Positions 1 to 9,276 are shown, numbered from the stretch's first letter. The stretch: DNA of 43,928 nt from Pseudomonas sp. HAR-UPW-AIA-41 (GCF_002304225.1 NZ_NSLB01000014.1:1-43928); one strand, 5' to 3'. Notes: a model not told the origin generated them from the letters alone. Numbers and translations are program-made.

Positions 1-315
1 GCCGGCAGCGCCGTGGGCGCAGACAAAGGCAGCCGCACCGAAGCGGCTATCGGTGGCGGCATCGGTGCTGCCGGCGGCCAGGTGATTGGCAGCAAGGTTG
101 GCGGCAGCACCGGCGGCATGATCGGCGCCGGCGTTGGTGGCGCCGCCGGTGGTGCGCTGGGCAACGAATACGGCGACGGCAACCGCGATGACGATCACGA
201 CGGTCGCCGCTACAGCCGCGATGATGGCTACCGCTACAGCCGCTACGACGATGACGGCCATCCTGGCCGCGCCCTCGGCCACAAGAAAGAGCAGTGGCAC
301 AAGAAGCACCGCTAA
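1..315 (+). CDS. Glycine-zipper protein, C-terminal part (5' end outside window)
   Basis: The reading frame is open from base 1, so the gene starts upstream. About 104 residues are visible. The first half is glycine- and alanine-rich with small residues every fourth position (for example IGGGIGAAGGQVIGSKVGG), the pattern of glycine-zipper 2TM domains that pack in or on the outer membrane. From about residue 55 it changes to a hydrophilic tail with two SRDDGYRYSRYDDD-like stretches, ending in a basic HKKEQWHKKHR tail. Proteins of this build are usually small exported envelope proteins with an N-terminal signal, which would lie outside the window. A strong intrinsic terminator follows 25 bases after the stop. 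The family call is fairly firm; the function is unknown. Confidence 0.75.
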   Translation, partial: AGSAVGADKGSRTEAAIGGGIGAAGGQVIGSKVGGSTGGMIGAGVGGAAGGALGNEYGDGNRDDDHDGRRYSRDDGYRYSRYDDDGHPGRALGHKKEQWHKKHR

Positions 316-340
316 GCGCCAGCTCCCGCCACAGCCCGAC

Positions 341-379
341 AACGCCGCGCCCCGACAGGAGCGCGGCGTTTTCATTTTC
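341..379 (+). terminator. Rho-independent terminator after the glycine-zipper gene
   Basis: A perfect 10-bp stem (AACGCCGCGC at 341-350, GCGCGGCGTT at 361-370) with a 10-base loop is followed by a T-rich tract (TTTCATTTT). It ends the transcript of the upstream gene. Confidence 0.85.
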
Positions 380-738
380 CGCAGTGGTCTCCGGCTACAC
401 AGTCTGTTAATCCTGCCGAATGACAGATGTGTCCCCGGTGCACTTGCTCTCGGCGAACGCTGCTCTCGTCACTGGCCATCAGGAGAGCCACATCAGAGCA
501 ACAACAAAAGCCACGCCTCATCCGCCGTGAAGCGTCGATGGCCCACTGAAGGCTGTTACCGCCGGCCACAGCCGTACATTTTCTGCGGGAAAAAACGACG
601 CCGATCAGCGCGCGGGCAGGCCGCCCATTCAGCCGGCTGATCGTACCTATGAGCGATAGTGACGGCGCCCGTTCGCCCCTAAGCTGGGTCTCGAACGGCC
701 GCCCCTGGCGGCCCCTTGCCATTGCCTGCGGAGCCGCC
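380..738. other. Intergenic stretch before the MFS gene, no gene seen
   Basis: About 360 bases lie between the terminator and the preferred MFS start. I see no coding sequence with convincing composition on either strand and no recognisable RNA. The MFS frame stays open back to an ATG at 649, but that extension (MSDSDGARSPLS...) is hydrophilic and unlike an MFS N-terminus. The stretch presumably holds the MFS promoter and leader; no clear -35/-10 pair could be picked out. Confidence 0.4.
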
Positions 739-2100
739 ATGCACAATAACAATCAAGGCTACCCCTCAAGCCTGTCTGCCTGGACCACGGTCATCATTCT
801 GATGATCGCCTACGTGCTTTCATTCATCGACCGGCAGATCCTCAACCTGCTGGTCGAACCGATCCGCCGTGACCTGGTCATCAGCGACACACAGATGAGC
901 CTGCTGATGGGCTTGTCCTTCGCCTTGTTCTACACCATCTGCGGCATCCCTCTCGGACGACTGGCCGACACCCGCAGCCGCCGCGGCCTGATCGCCATCG
1001 GCGTGCTGTTCTGGAGTGCCGCCACGGCCGCCTGCGGCATGGCCAAGCTGTACTGGCAGTTTCTCATCTGCCGCATTGGCGTCGGCGTCGGCGAAGCCGC
1101 GCTGTCGCCGGCGGCCTATTCGCTGATCGCCGACAGTTTCCCGCCAGAGCGGCGCGCCACCGCCATCAGCGTCTACTCCATGGGGGTATACCTGGGTTCG
1201 GGCATCGCCTTCCTGCTCGGCGGCCTGGTCATCCAGTTCGCCTCGGCACAAGGTGACGTGATGCTACCGGTGCTCGGCGAAGTTCGCCCCTGGCAGCTGA
1301 TTTTCCTCATCCTCGGTGCGGCCGGCGTGCTGTTCACCCTGGTCATGCTCGCCGTGCGTGAACCGGCACGTCGCGGTGTCGGCGCCGGGGTGGCCGTGCC
1401 GCTGGCGGAAGTCGGCCGCTATATCCGCAGCAACCGCCGTACCGTGCTGTACCACAACTTCGGCTTCGCCGGCCTGGCCTTCGCCGGCTACGGCAGCGCA
1501 GCGTGGATTCCCACCTTCTTTATCCGCACCTATGGCTGGGACGCCGGCCAGGTTGGCGTGATCTACGGCAGCATCGTCGCCGTCTTCGGCTGCCTCGGCA
1601 TCGTCTTCGGCGGGCGGCTGGCAGATTGGCTGGCCAAGCACGGGCGCAGCGACGCCAACATGCGTGTGGGCCTCTACGCCGCCATCGGCGCCCTGCCCTT
1701 TGTGCTGGCCTTCCCTCTGATGGGCAATGCCTTCTGGGCCAGCGTACTGATGGCGCCCACCGTGTTCTGCCTGAGCATGCCGTTCGGCGTGGCACCGGCG
1801 GCGATCCAGGAGATCATGCCCAACGCCATGCGCGGCCAGGCCTCCGCCCTGTACCTGTTCGTCATCACCCTGATCGGCCTGGGCATCGGCCCGACCGCCG
1901 TGGCCCTGGTGACCGACTTCGTCTTCGCCGACGACAATGCCGTGCGCTACTCGCTGCTGATCGTCACCGCCCTGGCCGTGCTCAGCTCGATCATCCTCCT
2001 GTATCGCGGCCTGGCGCCCTACCGCGACAGCGTAGAGCGCCTCAAGCAGTGGAGCGCACAGCCGCCGCAAAGTGGCAGCCTGCAAGCAGAACCGGCCTGA
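739..2100 (+). CDS. MFS transporter, Spinster-like
   Basis: A 453-residue integral membrane protein with about twelve hydrophobic segments, the normal size for the major facilitator superfamily. The first segment ends in SFIDRQILNLLVEPIRRDL, typical of the Spinster-type branch. A motif-A-like loop, GRLADTRSRR, follows the second segment and recurs as GGRLADWLAKHGR at the start of the second half. The ATG at 739 is preferred because GCGGAG precedes it and it leaves only a short tail before the first membrane span; an in-frame ATG at 649 would add 30 unconserved-looking residues. Substrate cannot be told from sequence; relatives carry organic acids, sugar acids or lipids. It converges on the thiolase gene, and both share the bidirectional terminator at 2156-2186. 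Confidence 0.85.
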   Translation: MHNNNQGYPSSLSAWTTVIILMIAYVLSFIDRQILNLLVEPIRRDLVISDTQMSLLMGLSFALFYTICGIPLGRLADTRSRRGLIAIGVLFWSAATAACGMAKLYWQFLICRIGVGVGEAALSPAAYSLIADSFPPERRATAISVYSMGVYLGSGIAFLLGGLVIQFASAQGDVMLPVLGEVRPWQLIFLILGAAGVLFTLVMLAVREPARRGVGAGVAVPLAEVGRYIRSNRRTVLYHNFGFAGLAFAGYGSAAWIPTFFIRTYGWDAGQVGVIYGSIVAVFGCLGIVFGGRLADWLAKHGRSDANMRVGLYAAIGALPFVLAFPLMGNAFWASVLMAPTVFCLSMPFGVAPAAIQEIMPNAMRGQASALYLFVITLIGLGIGPTAVALVTDFVFADDNAVRYSLLIVTALAVLSSIILLYRGLAPYRDSVERLKQWSAQPPQSGSLQAEPA

Positions 2101-2155
2101 GGCAAAGGCCCGGACACCCCACCCGGCAAGCGCCAAAAGCCAAACGTGACACAAC

Positions 2156-2186
2156 AAAAAACGGGAGCCGAAGCTCCCGTTTTTTA
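2156..2186. terminator. Bidirectional intrinsic terminator
   Basis: Stem ACGGGAGC / GCTCCCGT (2161-2168 and 2173-2180) with a CGAA loop, an A-run on the left and a T-run on the right. It can stop transcription of the MFS gene (plus) and the acyl-CoA cluster (minus). Confidence 0.9.
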
Positions 2187-2204
2187 TGGCTGGATTAACG
2201 CGGC

Positions 2205-3388
2205 TTACAGCACTTCGAACAGCCCCGCCGCGCCCATGCCGCCGCCGACGCACATGGTGATCACCACATACTTCACGCCGCGGCGCTTACCTTCCAGCAG
2301 GGCGTGGCCGACCATGCGCGCGCCACTCATGCCGTAGGGGTGGCCGATGGCGATGGCACCGCCGTTGACGTTGAGCTTGGCCGGATCGATGCCGAGCGTC
2401 TGCGCGCTGTACAGCACCTGACAGGCGAAGGCCTCGTTGAGCTCCCACAGGCCGATGTCATCGACGGTCAGGCCGTGCTGCTTGAGCAACTTGGGCACGG
2501 CGAACACCGGGCCGATGCCCATCTCTTCCGGGGCCAGGCCGGCTACGGCGATGCCACGGTAGAGCCCGAGAGGGGCGATGCCGCGCTGGGCGGCCAGGCT
2601 GCCGCTCATCAGTACGCAGGCACTGGCGCCGTCAGACAGCTGGCTGGCGTTGCCGGCGGTGATGCAACCGCCCTCGATCACCGGGTTGAGCTTGGTCAGG
2701 TCGGCCAGCACGGTCTGCGGGCGGTTGCCCTCGTCGAGGCTGAGGGTCACGTCCTCGTAGCTGACCGCGCCGGTTTCCTTGTCGACCAGCTTCTTGCGGG
2801 CGGTGACCGGGACGATTTCATTGGAGAACAGGCCGGCGGCCTGGGCAGCGGCGGTGCGCTGCTGCGACTGCAGGCTGTAAGCGTCCTGCGCCTCGCGGCT
2901 GATGCCGTAACGCTTGGCCACCAGCTCGGCGGTCTGCAGCATCGGCATGTAGGCGTGCTCGGCCATCTTGATCACGGCCGGGTCGGCCTCGGCGGCGGTC
3001 CACTTCATGTGGGTGTTCTGCACCAGGCTGATCTGCTCCTGACCGGCGCGACGGTGACGGCCATGCCGTCGACCATGATCTGCTTGGCGGCGATGGAGAT
3101 CGCCATCAGGCCGGAGGCGCACTGGCGGTCGATGGTCTGCCCGCTGACCGACAGCGGCAGGCCGGCGGCCAGCAGCGACAGGCGCGCCAGGTTGGTGGAG
3201 GCGGTGCCGCCTTGCATGGCGGTGCCCATCACCAGGTCCTCGATCTCAGCGGCCTCAATGCCGGCCCGCTCGACGGCGGCACGGATGGCCACCGCTGCCA
3301 TGGATGGCGACTTGAGGTCATTGAAGGCGCCGCGAAACGCCTTGGCGATTGGCGTGCGGGCGGTGGAAACGATGACGGCGTCTTGCAT
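2205..3388 (-). pseudogene. Acetyl-CoA C-acyltransferase (thiolase), frameshifted
   Basis: Thiolases perform the last step of beta-oxidation, cleaving 3-ketoacyl-CoA with CoA. The first 114 residues (from ATG at 3388) carry the nucleophile in DRQCASG (Cys90). The frame then turns to nonsense, and the rest of the thiolase ([15 protein letters not shown] to the C-terminus) continues in another frame. That part has the catalytic His in [10 protein letters not shown] and the C-terminal Cys in CVGGGMG. The break lies near 3045-3050: restoring one base would give [11 protein letters not shown] without loss, so a single-base deletion is the simplest explanation. Together the halves give about 394 residues, normal for the family. 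It is the last gene of the minus-strand acyl-CoA cluster, 18 bases after the thioesterase. It may be truly broken or a sequencing error. Confidence 0.85.
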
Positions 3389-3406
3389 GACGGACTCCTC
3401 GGACTA

Positions 3407-3841
<435 letters not shown>

Positions 3842-3942
3842 GCTCTGTTCTCGTCTGGCTTGCCCACCAGCCTAGGGGCTGGACGCTGGGCGGAATAGTT
3901 TGATTCGCCGGCTGTATTGCAGCCTATTGGCCGGGGCCACCC

Positions 3943-3961
3943 CTCTCCCGGGGAGAGGGGG
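3943..3961. repeat. GC-rich inverted repeat (CCCTCTCCCggGGAGAGGG)
   Basis: A near-perfect palindrome between the thioesterase and the alcohol dehydrogenase. It has no T-run, so it is not a classic terminator. Its sequence resembles half of the larger repeat at 5161-5230, which suggests both are copies of a dispersed intergenic element. Confidence 0.6.
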
Positions 3962-3966
3962 CAAAC

Positions 3967-5130
3967 TCAATACGCCGCCTGGTAGATCGCCAGGGCGTCG
4001 GCCTCGCTGACCTCGCGCGGGTTATTCACCAGCAGGCGCTGCTGCAGCATGGCGTCGCGCGCCAGGGTCGGCAGCATGGCCTCGGGCACGCCGGCATCAC
4101 GCAGTCGACTGGGCAGGCCGCAGCGCTCGTTGAGCGCCGCCAGCTCGGTGATGAACTCGGCGCAGCGCTGGCCGGTGCCCTCGCCCTTGCAGCGCTCGCC
4201 CAGCAACAGCGGCGCCAGCTCGGCGTAGAGCGGCGCGGCGGCCGGCGCGTTGAAGCGCAGTACCTCAGGCAGCACCAAGGCGTTGGACAGGCCATGGGGA
4301 ATATGGAAATGCCCGCCCAGCGGATAGGCCAGCGCGTGCACTGCCGCGCACGGTGCGTTGGCAAAAGCCTGGCCGGCCAGCAGGGCACCGAGCAGCATGG
4401 CCTGGCGCGCCTCGCGGTTATGGCCGTTGTAGACCGCTTCGTGCAGGTTGGCCGCCAGCAGGCGCAGGGCCTCGCGGGCCAGCAGGTCGGACAGCGGGTT
4501 CTTCTTGATCTTGCTGGTGTAGGCCTCGATGGCATGCACCATGGCATCGATACCGGTGGCGGCGGTCACCGCCGGCGGGAGGCCCAGGGTCAGCTCGGCA
4601 TCGAGCACGGCCAGGTCCGGCAGCAGCACCGGCGAAACCACCCCCATCTTGGTGGTTTCGCCGGTGGTGATGATGGCGATCTGGGTCACCTCCGAGCCGG
4701 TGCCGGCGGTGGTCGGCACCTGGATCAGCGGCAAACGTGGGCCACGGGCATTGCCTACGCCGTAGATATCCTTGAGGCTCTGGGCGCAGCCCGGGTGGGC
4801 GAGCAGCGCCACCAGCTTGGCCACGTCCATGGAGCTGCCACCACCGAAGCCGATGACCAGCTCGACACCCAGCGCGCGGGCGCGCTCCACCGCATTGAGC
4901 ACGACGGCCTCGGGCGGGTCGGCGATCACCTGATCGAACACCTGCACGGCAACGCCAGCGGCGGCAAAACCCGGCAGCACGCCATCGAGCAGGCCAAAGC
5001 GGGTGATGCCCGGATCGGTGACGATCAGCACACGCTGGGCACCACGCTCCCGGCACAGACTGGCCAGGCGCTGGGCCGATCCGCTTTCGCAGAGAATCTG
5101 CGCGGTGGTGGCAAAACTGAAGGGCTGCAT
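3967..5130 (-). CDS. Iron-containing alcohol dehydrogenase
   Basis: 387 residues, full length for the group III (Fe-ADH) NAD(P)-dependent dehydrogenases. The N-terminal Rossmann-like half has GGGSSMD at 96-102 and PTTAGTGSE near 139-147, both cofactor-binding. The C-terminal helical half carries the expected metal ligands: D195 and H199 in GIDAMVHA, H265 in AVHALAYP, and H279 in FHIPHG. All ligands are present, so it should be active. Its place among acyl-CoA genes suggests it oxidises a hydroxylated or alcohol intermediate (for example a terpenoid or fatty alcohol, or a 4-hydroxybutyrate-like compound) before CoA activation, but the substrate is inference. Confidence 0.9.
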   Translation of the reverse strand: MQPFSFATTAQILCESGSAQRLASLCRERGAQRVLIVTDPGITRFGLLDGVLPGFAAAGVAVQVFDQVIADPPEAVVLNAVERARALGVELVIGFGGGSSMDVAKLVALLAHPGCAQSLKDIYGVGNARGPRLPLIQVPTTAGTGSEVTQIAIITTGETTKMGVVSPVLLPDLAVLDAELTLGLPPAVTAATGIDAMVHAIEAYTSKIKKNPLSDLLAREALRLLAANLHEAVYNGHNREARQAMLLGALLAGQAFANAPCAAVHALAYPLGGHFHIPHGLSNALVLPEVLRFNAPAAAPLYAELAPLLLGERCKGEGTGQRCAEFITELAALNERCGLPSRLRDAGVPEAMLPTLARDAMLQQRLLVNNPREVSEADALAIYQAAY

Positions 5131-5160
5131 GGTGATTCCTCTTGTTGTTCTTTTCTTGCC

Positions 5161-5230
5161 GAGGGGCTGAGCCCCTCACCCTGTCCCTCGCTAACTCCCT
5201 CGCCCTTTGGCAGAGGGTTGGGGTGAGGGA
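5161..5230. repeat. Intergenic REP-like palindromic element
   Basis: Contains a small hairpin GAGGGG-ctgag-CCCCTC (5161-5177) and a longer imperfect palindrome whose outer arms are CCCTCACCC (5173-5181) and GGGTGAGGG (5221-5229). It fills the gap between the alcohol dehydrogenase and acyl-CoA dehydrogenase genes. It looks like the CCCTCACCC/GGGAGAGGG type of dispersed repeat seen between genes in many pseudomonads and xanthomonads. Confidence 0.6.
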
Positions 5231-5233
5231 ATC

Positions 5234-7024
5234 TCAGAAGGCGAAATGTTCCGCCGGCAGCGCCATCAGGCACGCCGCGCCGCCCAGCAGGGCCTCGCGG
5301 TGGCTGCTGGCGCGAGGTAACAGACGGCGCACGTAGAACTCGGCGCTGGCCAGCTTGGCCTGGTAGAAATCCACCTCGCCGGCGCCCTGCTCCAGCGCGT
5401 TCTGCGCCGCCACGGCCGCCTGCAGCCAGAAGCCGGCGAGCAGCACGTAAGCCGAGTACTGGAGGAAATCCACCGACTGCGCGCCGATCTCCTGCACATC
5501 GCGCTGGCTGTGAGCTATCACCTCGGCGGTGAGCTCGCGCCACTCGCCTAGACGCGCCTGCACGACCTGCCCCAGCGCCGCCAGCTGCGGATGCTGCGCC
5601 GCGCGGTCGGCCACTTCGCTGAACTCGGCGATCAGCGCCGACAGCTCGGCGCCGCCATCGGCCAGCAGTTTGCGGCGGATCAGGTCCAGCGCCTGGATGC
5701 CGTTGGTGCCCTCGTACAGCTGCGTGATGCGGCTGTCGCGCATCAGTTGCTCCATGCCCCACTCGCGGATGAAGCCGTGCCCGCCGTAGACCTGCACACC
5801 GTGGCTGGCGACCTCCTGACCCATGTCGGTGAAGAAGGCTTTGACGATGGGGATCAACAGCGCCGCGCGCTTGCCGGCGGCCTTGCGCGCCGCCGCTTCC
5901 GGGTGACCATGCTCCAGGTCGAGCTGGCGCGCGGTGTAGGCCGCGAGCATGCGACAGCCTTCGACCAGGGTCTTCTGGGTCAGCAGCATGCGCCGCACAT
6001 CGGGATGCACGATGATCGGGTCGGCCGGTTTGTCCGGCGCCTGGGCACCGTTCAGGCCACGCGACTGCAGGCGCTCGCGGGCATAGCGCAGGGCGCCCTG
6101 GAAGGCCGCTTCGCCGATCCCCAGGCCCTGCAGGCCGACCTGGAAACGCGCGTCGTTCATCATGGTGAACATGCAGGCCAAACCCTGGTTGGCTTCGCCG
6201 AGCAGCCAGCCGGTGGCGCCGTCGAAGTTCATCACACAGGTGGAGCCACCCTTGATGCCCATCTTGTGTTCGATGGCGCCGCAGGACAGCGCATTGCGCT
6301 CGCCCAACCCACCCTCCGCGGTGGCGATAAATTTGGGCACGAGGAACAGCGAGATACCCTTCACCCCGACCGGCGCATCCGGCAGGCGGGCCAGCACCAG
6401 GTGAATGATGTTCTCGCTGAGGTCTTGTTCCCCGCCGCTGATAAAGATCTTGCTGCCGCTGACCCGGTAGCTGCCATCGGCCTGGGGCTCGGCGCGGGTG
6501 CGCAGCAGGGCCAGGTCAGTGCCGGCCTGGGGCTCGGTCAGGCACATGGTGCCGGTCCACTGGCCGCTGACCATCGGCGCCAGGTAGGTGTTCTTCAGCT
6601 CGGCGCAGCCATGTTTGTGCAGCGCCAGCACCGCGCCCTCGGTGAGGCCTGAGTAGACGCGGAAGGACAGCGAGGCGGACATCAGCATCTCGTGGAAGGT
6701 GCAGGCCACCAGTTGCGGGAAGCCCTGACCACCGAACTCGACCGGCCCGGTCATGCTCGCCCAGCCGTTTTCGAGATACTGCCGGTAGGCCGCGCGGAAA
6801 CCACGCGGGGTGCTGACCTGGCCGTTCTCCAGGCGGCAGCCTTCCTCGTCGCTGTTGCGGTTGAGCGGCGCGATCTCGTTGGCGGTGAAGCTGGCGGCTT
6901 CCTCCAGCACGCCATCGATCAGCTCGCGGTCCAGGCCGTTGCCGAGCAACTGGCAGTGACCGCTGACATCGAACAGCTCATGGAGGACGAAGCGCATGTC
7001 GCGCAGGGGGGCCTGGTAGCTCAT
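5234..7024 (-). CDS. Acyl-CoA dehydrogenase, long (about 600-residue) class
   Basis: 596 residues, longer than the about 380 of classical enzymes and matching the DmdC/FadE-like class with a C-terminal extension. The FAD/substrate loop is MCLTEPQAGTD (160-170). The catalytic base is the glutamate in QLYEGTNGIQALD (E438), preceded by the YGGHGFIREWGMEQ segment (about 413-426). The enzyme introduces the first double bond in an acyl-CoA and passes electrons to electron-transfer flavoprotein. Homologues are sometimes named 3-methylmercaptopropionyl-CoA dehydrogenase, but that specificity is not shown here. Its start overlaps the stop of the upstream 3-hydroxyacyl-CoA dehydrogenase by four bases, so the two are translationally coupled. 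Confidence 0.9.
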   Translation of the reverse strand: MSYQAPLRDMRFVLHELFDVSGHCQLLGNGLDRELIDGVLEEAASFTANEIAPLNRNSDEEGCRLENGQVSTPRGFRAAYRQYLENGWASMTGPVEFGGQGFPQLVACTFHEMLMSASLSFRVYSGLTEGAVLALHKHGCAELKNTYLAPMVSGQWTGTMCLTEPQAGTDLALLRTRAEPQADGSYRVSGSKIFISGGEQDLSENIIHLVLARLPDAPVGVKGISLFLVPKFIATAEGGLGERNALSCGAIEHKMGIKGGSTCVMNFDGATGWLLGEANQGLACMFTMMNDARFQVGLQGLGIGEAAFQGALRYARERLQSRGLNGAQAPDKPADPIIVHPDVRRMLLTQKTLVEGCRMLAAYTARQLDLEHGHPEAAARKAAGKRAALLIPIVKAFFTDMGQEVASHGVQVYGGHGFIREWGMEQLMRDSRITQLYEGTNGIQALDLIRRKLLADGGAELSALIAEFSEVADRAAQHPQLAALGQVVQARLGEWRELTAEVIAHSQRDVQEIGAQSVDFLQYSAYVLLAGFWLQAAVAAQNALEQGAGEVDFYQAKLASAEFYVRRLLPRASSHREALLGGAACLMALPAEHFAF

Positions 7025-8259
7025 AGGTTGCCCTCCTTCACGTCGGCGAAGCGCTTGCCGGCAGCAGCCAGGCGCTCGATCAGCGCGGCCGGCTGCCAGT
7101 GTTCGCCGAACTGCGTCTGCAGGGTACGCAGGCGGTCGAGAATGGTCGCCATGCCCTCGCCATCGGCCCAGGCCATCGGCCCGCCCTTGTCGGCCGGGAA
7201 GCCGTAGCCGTTGAGGTAGACCAGGTCGATGTCGTGGCTGTTGGCGGCGATGTTTTCCTCGAGGATCTTCGCACCCTCGTTGACCAGCGCCAGCAGGCAG
7301 CGGGCGCGAGTCTCGGCATCACTCACCGCGCGGCGCTGGAAGCCAAGCTGGGCGGAAACCGCCTCGACCAGGCGGTCAACCTCGGCGTCCGGCAGCGCCT
7401 CGCGGCTGCCCGGGGCATAGCGGTAATAACCCATGCCGGACTTCTGGCCGAAACGACCGAGACCGCACAGGCGGTTGTCGACCTGCACCGCCGGGTCGTC
7501 CTGACCCTTGCCCGCCAGCTCGCGGGCGCGCCACTCCAGGTCGATGCCGACCACGTCGTACATGCGGAACGGGCCCATGGCGAAACCGAACTGCTGCAGC
7601 GCGCCGTCCACCTGGGCCGGCAGGGCGCCTTCGAGCAGCAGCATGCGCGCTTCCTTCACGTAGGTGTGCAGCATGCGGTTGCCGATGAAGCCGTCGCAAT
7701 TGCCAGCCACCACGCTGACCTTGCCGATGCGCTGGCCCAGCGCCAGAGCAGCCTCCAGCACGGCCGGGGCGGTCTTGGCGCCGCGCACGATCTCCAGCAG
7801 CTTCATGATGTGCGCCGGGCTGAAGAAGTGCAGGCCCAGCACCGACTCGGGACGGCGGGTGACGGCAGCGATGGCGTCGATGTCCAGTGCCGAGGTGTTG
7901 CTGGCCAGAATCGCCCCCGGCTTGAGCACCTCGTCGAGGAAGCGGAAGATTTTCTGCTTGAGCTCGAGGTTCTCGTATACCGCCTCGATCACCAGATCGG
8001 CCGGCGCCAGCGCGGCGTAATCCGCGACAGTCTGCACGCGGGCCAGACGCAGGCTGGCCTCGCCCTGCTCGATGCGCCCCTTGGCGACGCTATGTGCCCA
8101 GGTGTCCTCGATCATTTTCAGGCCCTGTTCGAGCATCTGCGGGTTGTTGTCCAGCCACAGCACCGGGATGCCGGCACTGGCCAGGCTGATGACGATGCCG
8201 CGGCCCATGGTCCCGGCGCCGATCACCGCCGCCTGTTGCAGATTAAATGCAGCGCTCAT
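7021..8259 (-). CDS. 3-hydroxyacyl-CoA dehydrogenase, monofunctional
   Basis: 412 residues. The N-terminal NAD-binding fold shows GAGTMGRG (residues 14-21) and the acidic D37 that favours NAD over NADP. ASNTSAL (about 119-125) and the catalytic histidine in LHFFSPAH (H144) follow. Two C-terminal dimerisation-type domains come next, the second with GYGFPADKGGPM. There is no enoyl-CoA hydratase domain, so it is not the FadB-type fusion. It oxidises 3-hydroxyacyl-CoA to 3-ketoacyl-CoA, the substrate of the thiolase at the cluster's end. It is the first gene of the minus-strand cluster and lies divergent from the LysR gene with 102 bases between, the likely regulated promoter region. Confidence 0.92.
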   Translation of the reverse strand: MSAAFNLQQAAVIGAGTMGRGIVISLASAGIPVLWLDNNPQMLEQGLKMIEDTWAHSVAKGRIEQGEASLRLARVQTVADYAALAPADLVIEAVYENLELKQKIFRFLDEVLKPGAILASNTSALDIDAIAAVTRRPESVLGLHFFSPAHIMKLLEIVRGAKTAPAVLEAALALGQRIGKVSVVAGNCDGFIGNRMLHTYVKEARMLLLEGALPAQVDGALQQFGFAMGPFRMYDVVGIDLEWRARELAGKGQDDPAVQVDNRLCGLGRFGQKSGMGYYRYAPGSREALPDAEVDRLVEAVSAQLGFQRRAVSDAETRARCLLALVNEGAKILEENIAANSHDIDLVYLNGYGFPADKGGPMAWADGEGMATILDRLRTLQTQFGEHWQPAALIERLAAAGKRFADVKEGNL

Positions 8260-8361
8260 GCCTGCTCCTCGTGTGTGTCTATTGATGAATACGTGACACG
8301 CACCCTACGCAGGACGCTACTATTTGAGAAATTGTGTCTTGTGATAAGTGCTATTCGATCT
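8260..8361. promoter_or_regulatory. Divergent promoter region between the acyl-CoA cluster and the LysR gene
   Basis: Only 102 bases separate the divergent starts. The stretch 8320-8360 is markedly AT-richer than its surroundings (TATTTGAGAAATTGTG, TTGTGATAAGTGCTATT), as expected for a LysR operator overlapping promoters. I could not fix one symmetrical T-N11-A box with confidence. Confidence 0.5.
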
Positions 8362-9270
8362 GTGAATATTTATAACTTCGATCTCAACCTGCTGCGCGTG
8401 CTCGACGCCTTGTTGCGTGAGCAAAACGTCTCACGCGCTGCCGAGCGCCTTGCCCTCAGCCAGCCAGCGGTGAGCAACGCTTTGAGTCGTCTGCGCGACC
8501 TACTCGACGATCCGCTGCTGGTGCGCATCGGCCGGCGAATGCAGCCCACCCCCCGGGCATTGGCACTGGAAGGGCCGATCCGCGCGGCACTGCAGCAGAT
8601 CGAGCAGACCCTCAATGCCGGCGAGACCTTCGACCCGCGGCAGAGCCGCCAGCAGTTCCGCATCGCGGTCACCGACTATGTCGAGCTGATGTGCATGCCG
8701 CGCCTGCTCGGCTTGCTCAGCGAGCAGGCACCGGGCATCCGCATCGATATCGCCCACCTCAGCCCGAGTCTGCCGGTGGAAGCCCTGGACAAGGGCGAGC
8801 TGGACCTGGTGCTGGGCCGCTTCGACGAGATACCGGCGCGTTTCGCCCGCCAGCACTGGCGCAGCGAGACGCTGCAGGTAGCGGTTCGTAAGGGCCACCC
8901 GCAGCTGGCCGGCTACCTGGACCTGGACAACTTCCTGCGCCTGCGCCACCTGTGGGTGCACGGCGGGCAGACCCGCGGCATGGTCGATCAGTGGCTAGGC
9001 GAGCAGGGCCTCAGCCGAGAAATCCGCTACACCACGCCGAATTACCTGCAGGCCGCGCATATCGTCGCCGGCAGCGAGCTGGCTGCCGTGCTGCCGACCC
9101 AACTGGCCCGCCAGTTCGCCGCCCTGCTGCCGCTGCAGCTGTTCGACCTGCCGTTCGAGGTCGGCCCATTCCATCTGGAAATCGTCAGCCTGGCCCAGCG
9201 CCAACGCGATCCGGCGCTGCAGTGGCTGGTCGGCCTGATGCTGGCGATTGGTGATGCCCGAGAGAGATAG
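8362..9270 (+). CDS. LysR-family transcriptional regulator
   Basis: 302 residues from a GTG start giving NIYNFDLNLLRVLDALL, the standard beginning of a LysR protein. The winged helix-turn-helix spans about residues 6-65 (NVSRAAERLALSQPAVSNALSRLR, then LVRIGRRMQPTPRA). A periplasmic-binding-protein-like effector domain covers about 90-295. A GTG at 8341 is also in frame but would add seven residues and lacks a ribosome site. No strong ribosome site is visible for 8362 either. Divergent from the acyl-CoA cluster, it most likely controls it in response to an acyl-CoA or related inducer. That is inference from position; the effector is unknown. Confidence 0.88.
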   Translation: MNIYNFDLNLLRVLDALLREQNVSRAAERLALSQPAVSNALSRLRDLLDDPLLVRIGRRMQPTPRALALEGPIRAALQQIEQTLNAGETFDPRQSRQQFRIAVTDYVELMCMPRLLGLLSEQAPGIRIDIAHLSPSLPVEALDKGELDLVLGRFDEIPARFARQHWRSETLQVAVRKGHPQLAGYLDLDNFLRLRHLWVHGGQTRGMVDQWLGEQGLSREIRYTTPNYLQAAHIVAGSELAAVLPTQLARQFAALLPLQLFDLPFEVGPFHLEIVSLAQRQRDPALQWLVGLMLAIGDARER

Positions 9271-9276
9271 ACAGGA

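Noticed and set aside
134..640. Open frame overlapping the glycine-zipper gene end
   Set aside because: Low-complexity Ala/Thr-rich start in the wrong frame, running through a strong terminator; no ribosome site.
4294..5226. Long open frame opposite the alcohol dehydrogenase
   Set aside because: It is a mirror frame of a high-GC gene, rich in His, Gln, Gly and Arg, without any domain; the minus-strand gene has all catalytic residues. The same applies to other long antisense frames, such as those opposite tex, recC, recB and gshA.
7099..8361. Very long N-terminal extension of the LysR protein
   Set aside because: It is antisense to the 3-hydroxyacyl-CoA dehydrogenase; the LysR start near 8362 fits the family exactly.
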